Shown here piece after piece: positions 58,209-64,000 of a DNA stretch of 64,000 nucleotides; position 1 is the first letter of the stretch; every line of letters begins with the position of its first letter. The position numbers and the translations under genes are program-made. The stretch is from Okapia johnstoni (lineage: Eukaryota; Chordata; Mammalia; Artiodactyla; Giraffidae): contig CM044320.1 of the NCBI GenBank assembly GCA_024291935.2, positions 34,750,001 through 34,814,000 on the forward strand. The letters run 5' to 3'. The notes under the pieces are model-generated. The model did no database searches. It saw only the letters and a list, made by a program, of their open reading frames with translations, and was not told the origin of the DNA.

Positions 58209-58439
58209 ATATTAAAGGATTGTGCTTGCGTACTCAGTTGTGTCCAACATTTTGCAACCCTATGGACTATGGCCCCCAGGTTCCTCTGTCCGTGGGGTTT
58301 CTCAGGCAAGAATACTGGAGTGGGTTGCCAATTCCTTCTCCAGGAGATCTTCCCGACCCAGAGATCAAACCCTTGTCTCTTGCATTGGCAGGTAGATTCT
58401 TTACCGTGGAGCCACCTGGTAAGTCCATATTAAAAGATT
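58209..58439 (-). mobile_element. Bov-tA SINE with TSD
   Basis: Antisense Bov-tA flanked by ATATTAAAGGATT (58209-58221) and ATATTAAAAGATT (58427-58439), 12 of 13 matching. Confidence 0.88.
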
Positions 58440-60263
58440 CAGTTCAGTATCAGTTCACTCGCTCAGTCATGTCCGACTCTTTGTGACCCCATGGACTGTA
58501 GCCCGCCAGGCTTCCCTGTCCATTACCAACTCCTGGATCTTGCTTAAACTCATGTCCATCGATTCGGTAATGCCATCCAACCATCTTATCCTCTATCATC
58601 ACCTTCTTCTGCCTTCAATCTTTCCCAGCATCAGGATCTTTTCCAGTGAGTCAGTTCTTTGCATCAGGTGGACAAAGATTGGAGCTTCAGCTTCAGCATC
58701 AGTCCTTCCAATGAATATTCAGGACTGATTTCCTTTAGGATTGACTGTTTTGATCTCCTTGCTGTCCAAGGAACTCTCAAGAGTCTTCTCCAACACCATA
58801 GTTCAAAAGCATCAGTTCTTCAGTGCTCAACTTTCTTTCCAGTCCAACTCTGACATCCAGACATGACTACTGGAAGAACCATGGCTTTGACTAGATGCAC
58901 CTTTATCAGCAAAGTAATGTCTCTGCTTTTTAATATGCTGTTCAGTTTGGTCATAGCTTTTCTTCCAAGGAGCAAGCATCTTTTAATTTCATGGCTGCAG
59001 TCACTGCACCATGGCTACAGTGATTTTGGAGCCGAAGAAAATAAAGTCTGTCACTGTTTCCATTGTTTCCCTATCTATTTGCCATGAAGTGATGATACCA
59101 GATGCCATGATCTTTGTTTTTTTGAATGTTGAGTTTTAAGCCAGCTTTTCCACTCTTCTCTTTCGTTTTCATCAAGAGGATCTTAGATCCTCTTTACTTT
59201 CTGCTGTGAGGGTGATGTCATCTGCATATCTGAAGTTACTGATATTTCTCCTGGAAATCTTGATTCCAGCTTGTACATCAACCAGCCTGGCATTTTGCAT
59301 GATGTATTCTGCATATAAGTTAAATAAGAAGGGTGACAGTATACAGCCTTAACATACTCCTTTCCCAATTTGAAACCAGTCCATTTTTCCATGTCCGGTT
59401 CTAACTGTTGCTTCTTGACCTGCATACAGGTTTCTCAGGAGGCAAATAAGGTGGTCTGGTATTCCCATCTCTTGAAGAATTTTCCAGTTTGATGTGATCC
59501 ACACAGTAAAAGGCTTTAGCATAGTCAATGAAGCAAAAGTAGATGTTTTTCTGGAACTCTCTTGCTTTTTCTATGATCCAGCAGATGTTAGCAATTTGAT
59601 CCCTAGTTCCTCTGCTTTTTTTAAATCCAACTTGACTAGCTTGGGGAATTTTGAGTATGACTTTCCTTGCATGTGAGATGAATGCAGTTGTGTGGTAGAT
59701 GAACATTGTTTGGCATTGCCTTTCTTTGGGATTGGAATGAAAACTGACCGTTTTCCAGTCCTGTGGCCACTGCTGAGTTTTCCAAACTTGCTGGCATATT
59801 GAATGCAGCACTTTCACAGCATCATCTTTGAGGATTTGAAATAGCTCAGCTGGAATGCCATCACCTCCACTAGCTGTGTTCGTAGTGATGCTTCCTAAGA
59901 CCCACTTGACTTCGCATTCCAGGATGTCTGGCTGTAGGTGAGTGATCACACCTTCTGATTATCTGGGTCATAAAGATCTTTTTTGTATAGTTCTTCTTCA
60001 TATTCTTGCCACCTCTTCTTAATATCTTTAGCTTCTGTTAGACCCATACCATATGTCCTTTATTGTGCCCATGTTTGCTTGAAAAGTTCCCTCAGTATCT
60101 CTGATTTTCTTGAAGAGCTCTCTTAGTCTTTCCCATTCTATTGTTTTCCTCCTTTTCTTTGCACTGATCACTGAGGAAGGCTTTTAAATTATCTCTCCTT
60201 GCTGTTCTTTGGAACTCTACATTCAGATGGATATATCTTTCCTTTTCTCCTTTGCCTTTAGCC
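58440..60263 (-). mobile_element. BovB LINE, 5'-truncated
   Basis: Antisense BovB from the 3' end (58440) through the C-terminal region, RT and the linker to about 60262. Minus frames 59183-59425 and 59401-59949 keep RT finger and palm pieces (GGDGIPAELFQIL, YAKAFYCVDH). The usual YADD region near 59215 is shifted out of frame. TAAAAGATT (58431-58439) and TAAAAGGTT (60264-60272) may be its TSD. Confidence 0.88.
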
Positions 60264-61649
60264 TAAAAGGTTAGTATCTCTTTATGTTAGCTAAACTAGT
60301 TATCACCTTTAGAAGTGTTCATTAAATCACAACAGTCATGACAATATTAGATTCTATTTGCACCAAAGTTCCACCTCTCTATCCTTCTTCCCTTATATAG
60401 TAAGAACAATAAATTTAATACAAAACAACTGTCACTTAATATATGTAATGAAATAGAACAGATAGAGTATGGAATCAGTATATATGTGCATTATTAAAAA
60501 CTAAGAAAGTCCTGGTAACATTATTTTTTATTAATTAAAAATGTGTTTTTTGGATTAATGTTTGGTATTCTATTTCCTCTGACATTTATAACATGATTCT
60601 AATAGTTTATTTGACTCTTGTTACTAGATTTATAGATGATTAAAACTAATTTAATTAATATATTAATAGGAAGTTTATTACTTTCACTTCGGGACTTGAG
60701 AATTTTTTAAATAACACACATTGTGGAATACTTTTAACATTTGAATGTTTCCACCTCTCCAAATAGAAAAGCTATAAAAAAGGAAAGTAGATAGAATATC
60801 TAAAATGAAAACACCCACTTGAGATTTCTTATATATATAACTTTTTAAAAATTAAGATTCTCTATACTCTGATTCTTTTTGAAATTTATTTCAGGGTTTC
60901 AAGTTAATTTTTATGAATTTTGGAGGCTTGGAAGTTTTTCACATGCACACAAAAAAGACATCTCATAGCTTATAAAGTAATACTTAGAAGAAATAAAAGG
61001 TTTTTTTTAGCAAATTCATAATCTTTTTGTCTGTTTCCAAAAGACTAAATTAGAGCAGCTCATCTCTCCTTCTTCCTTTGTAAGATGAATTTCTTTTTGC
61101 ATCAGAGAAGAACACTTTTCCAGAACAAAAATTTTCCTTTCTCCTCTCCAGCTTTTTTAACTAGAGTCAACTTGAGATTTTCAACATTAGACACCTCAAA
61201 AGCCCTGTAGACCTTGATTCCAGCTGGGCTTACATTCCAGTCTGTGAAGTAATCGTCCCCCCTTGAAGTTTTCCAAAATCTTTGAAAGAAGAAGTCTAAC
61301 CCTGTGTTAGTTTCTGTCTTTATATGTCTTTTGTCCTGACCAGTCTTTAACTTTTTTTTAAAACTGTAGTATAACAATCTTCAACATACATTGTTAAGCA
61401 AAAGCCACAGTTTGAATCATTGTGTATAGGAGTGGCCTTTTTTTCTGTGATGCAGAGTAAGAAATGCAGTTCACATTGTGACCCAGTTCTCTGTGAATCT
61501 ATAACAAAAATAAAAATTAGAAAAAAATTTTACGAGACGGTACCTACCCTTTGTACTGTGGCATTTTCTATTCTTTTTTTTTGGTTTTTACAATTATTTT
61601 TAAGTAGATAAATTAAGATTTTTAGTTGGAGTTTCAAAGTCTCAAAAAT
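60264..61649. other. Unassigned intronic sequence
   Basis: A+T-rich. The 91-codon minus frame at 61102-61377 has no recognised domain or splice context. No downstream CCDC91 exon is seen. Confidence 0.4.
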
Positions 61650-62020
61650 TAAAGAGTGAATAGACAGAAAAGTAAGAGGATACAGTAGACCTGAAAAGCA
61701 CTATAAACCAATTCAACATAATTGAGATTTATAGAGTTTTCACACAACAGCAGGATACAGATTCTACTCAAGTTCTGTAGAGTATAAACCAGGAGACAGT
61801 GGAACATATCCAGGGACTTTAAAACAAGGTACAAAAATGTCATGGTCTAAAGATATTGAAGTCATACACAGTCTGTTCTCTTATCACTGTGGAATTATGT
61901 TAGAAATCAATATCAAAGGATAGTTAAAAATAACTACATATTTTCATGTGCAATGTGACATTTACCAAGAGAGATTTTTGACTTAGCCTTTAAGTCTCAA
62001 TAAGTTAAAAGTTCAGTGTT
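61650..62020 (+). mobile_element. Old L1 ORF2 fragment
   Basis: 'acaacagcaggatacagatt', 'aaagatattgaagtcataca' and 'gttagaaatcaatatcaaag' correspond to the endonuclease end of L1 ORF2 in sense. Heavily decayed. Confidence 0.6.
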
Positions 62021-62328
62021 TTAAAAGAGAAACAGAATAAAAAATCTGAAATGATTATCTTTTCAAATAGCTTATAATTTATCCTACAGTATTAAGTGCA
62101 GTAGAATTACAAATCACTATAGAGGATAATATTCCTTTTTCTGGGTATCTGGACTCAACAAGTTTTTAATCAGTCATCCAACTCTTTTAAGTATTACAGT
62201 TATACTCAGAATTCGAATTATACTAGGGTTAAATTAAAATTATATTGAGAAAATGTTTTACTTTTAAATGTTATTTACCAGGGTTTTTTGTTATCAATAG
62301 AGATGTCACTAAACTTTATAAATACTCA
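62021..62328. other. Unassigned intronic sequence
   Basis: A+T-rich, no recognised feature, up to the hairpin. Confidence 0.4.
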
Positions 62329-62365
62329 CCTTCATCCGATCTAAGCATCTTAGATCGGATGAAGG
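62329..62365. repeat. Perfect 17-bp inverted repeat, 3-nt loop
   Basis: CCTTCATCCGATCTAAG (62329-62345), loop CAT, then CTTAGATCGGATGAAGG (62349-62365): all 17 pairs match. It lies alone in A+T-rich intron and belongs to no repeat I recognise. Confidence 0.97.
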
Positions 62366-62995
62366 GATTACCTATACCTATACTACCTATGTACTAATTA
62401 TGTGAATCAAAATTTACACTGAAATTACATCCTTAATTATTTACTAAGTTGAATACATAATACTTATACTGTTAGTCTAATTCATAATAATAATCAAAAG
62501 TTTGTGTGTAATCAAACTATTCAAAGAAAGCTTTTAAAATGATCAACCAGAAAAATAATTCAAATTAATAATGAATCTCTTTCAGTGACTATCTTGTAAG
62601 TGCTTTTTTGTAGGTATTCTAAATGATAGTATTAAAAAATCCTCTATAAACTCTATCTTGTTAAACCGAGAAAATTATTATATTGAGTTCACAAATATAG
62701 TATGAAATTGAAAAGCCAAAGTTTTGCGATCTCACTTCTTATAATTTTTTTCATATTAATTGATAGAAATTGCCTAAATTTTTAATGAATTTAGAAATTT
62801 TCATTATAATTTATATAAGCGAGAGGGAAAGGTAAACAAGAAAACCTGATAAGATTTTAACATACACTCAATTTATCTGGGAATTAGCTAGGTATCCCTA
62901 AGTGTAATGATTTATAACAGCCATACTATATACTTTATTAAAATTATATTTTTATTTTAAACTCTCTTGAGTCATTACAAATTCTGGATTAAGGG
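62366..62995. other. Unassigned intronic sequence
   Basis: A+T-rich, no recognised feature. Confidence 0.4.
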
Positions 62996-63200
62996 ATAGC
63001 AGACTACAGCCCATGGGTCAAATTTGATTTTCTGCCTGTTTTTATAAAGTTTTATTGAAACACACAACCACATCCATTCATTTATGTGTTCATGCTGCAA
63101 CCACAGAGTTGAATAGTTCAGAGAGATCGTGGGGCCCACATAACCTAAAATATTTACTGTCTGGCCCTTTACAGAAAAACATTTGTCAACTCCTGTTCTA
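62996..63200. mobile_element. Non-autonomous hAT-type DNA transposon remnant
   Basis: 'gcagactacagcccatgggt' at one end, 'gccctttacagaaaaacatt' and 'tgtcaactcctgttct' at the other, and 'aaagttttattgaaacacac' inside match a well-known mammalian hAT-type MER element with eroded inverted ends. The subfamily name is not certain. Confidence 0.6.
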
Positions 63201-64000
63201 GGCTATCAAAATAATCTTGATGAGAAAATTTCTTCCTGTCAGCCCTTCAAGATATTTATTCTTTCATTATGCCTCATTAAAACTAGACAATTGAAATTCC
63301 TAAGGTACTGGAAAAGATTTCTCTCTTGATATTAATTACCAGATAAGGCGTTATAGTATTGCAGACCTGGTCATTAGTGACATAAACTTTATTTTAGACT
63401 AAAAGAGATTGTCGAAAAATGAGATGGGAAAGACCACATCCCTTGACACTTCCCTAGGGAGGAAGAATTTGTGGTTGAAAATGACCTATGGCCTTTGGAT
63501 TAGAATGAAGTGTTCTAACTCATCCCACAAGTTAAGACTGTTACACATGAGCTTGCTATGAGGGAGGAAGTGTGAATAATATTCAGCAAGCAACAACTAC
63601 TCACAGCCAAGCAGTGATTCCTAAAAAATAAAATCCCATCCAAATGTAATAAAAGATTATTTTTTTTTCCTCTTAAGAACCAGAATTATGGCCTGTATTT
63701 TCTAAATCACCTCCAGGAAAATAATCTGCACTTTAGAGGATTCTTTTAATTTAGATCTTCAGAGAGGAGTAAGAAGCAATTACCTTTACTTCAAAGTTTC
63801 TGTGGTCAAAGCATTGTTATAATTTTTTAATTATAAAAGGACTCATTTGATCCAGGTTTCCTACAGTATTCTTGAGTGTTTGCATCTCAAACTGTTTAAT
63901 AAAAGGCAGTATTTGGCCAAAATGAACTCTCATTAGTTTCTGATCTTTTATATAGTTACTTGAATTAAACATGATTTCAAGACAAGTTCTTTAATAACTT
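63201..64000. other. Unassigned intronic sequence
   Basis: No exon or recognised repeat to the end of the window. Confidence 0.4.

Noticed and set aside
61102..61377. The last CCDC91 exon on either strand in 60-64 kb
   Set aside because: No frame preceded by an acceptor continues the coiled coil or ends in a matching C-terminus. The frame here is on the minus strand and unrelated.

Overview
This is about 64 kb of a ruminant (Bovidae-like) nuclear genome. The evidence is the dense set of ruminant-specific repeats: BovB (RTE) LINEs, Bov-tA and Bov-A SINEs derived from them, L1-BT-type LINE-1 tails and CHR-type SINEs. Nothing bacterial, plasmid-borne or viral-episomal is visible. The species within the ruminants cannot be fixed from the window.

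The only host gene I can support is an internal part of one multi-exon gene on the + strand, recognised as CCDC91 (also p56, a coiled-coil partner of the GGA trans-Golgi adaptors). Four coding exons are visible: 21569-21661, 21750-21818, 31370-31546 and 55882-55995. Each has AG/GT borders, each is a whole number of codons (31, 23, 59 and 38), and together they read as one uninterrupted 151-residue, Glu/Lys/Gln-rich coiled coil. The introns are 88 bp, 9,551 bp and 24,335 bp. Earlier exons and the final exon(s) were not found and should lie outside the window.

The rest is intron, mostly transposon. 1-4.1 kb: a 5'-truncated L1 with an 11-bp target-site duplication (TSD) and a second L1 tail nested in it. 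4.8-9.8 kb: SINEs in an old L1-like background. 11.3-19.1 kb: an antisense L1 broken up by a pile of BovB copies in both orientations. 22.4-29.0 kb: a degraded minus-strand endogenous retrovirus with two LTRs, itself holding a 5'-inverted BovB that in turn holds two SINEs. 31-37 kb: exon, SINEs and old repeats (MIR). 37.4-39.7 kb: a nearly full-length dead Tigger1 (pogo) DNA transposon with TA target duplication. 45-53.4 kb: BovB copies and L1 tails, including a second 5'-inverted BovB with a perfect 15-bp TSD. 54-60.3 kb: L1 tails, SINEs, exon and another BovB. 60.3-64 kb: mostly unassigned intron with an L1 fragment, a hAT-type element and a perfect 17-bp hairpin.

I found no undescribed gene system. 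The most useful observations are about retrotransposition. Three BovB insertions with inverted 5' arms have sense-arm starts falling within roughly 70 nt of the same point in the reverse-transcriptase region. There is also a four-level nested insertion stack whose relative ages can be read from the TSDs, a diverged local duplication next to two CCDC91 exons, and an isolated perfect hairpin at 62.3 kb. Repeat family names come from recognition of the sequence, not from a database search.
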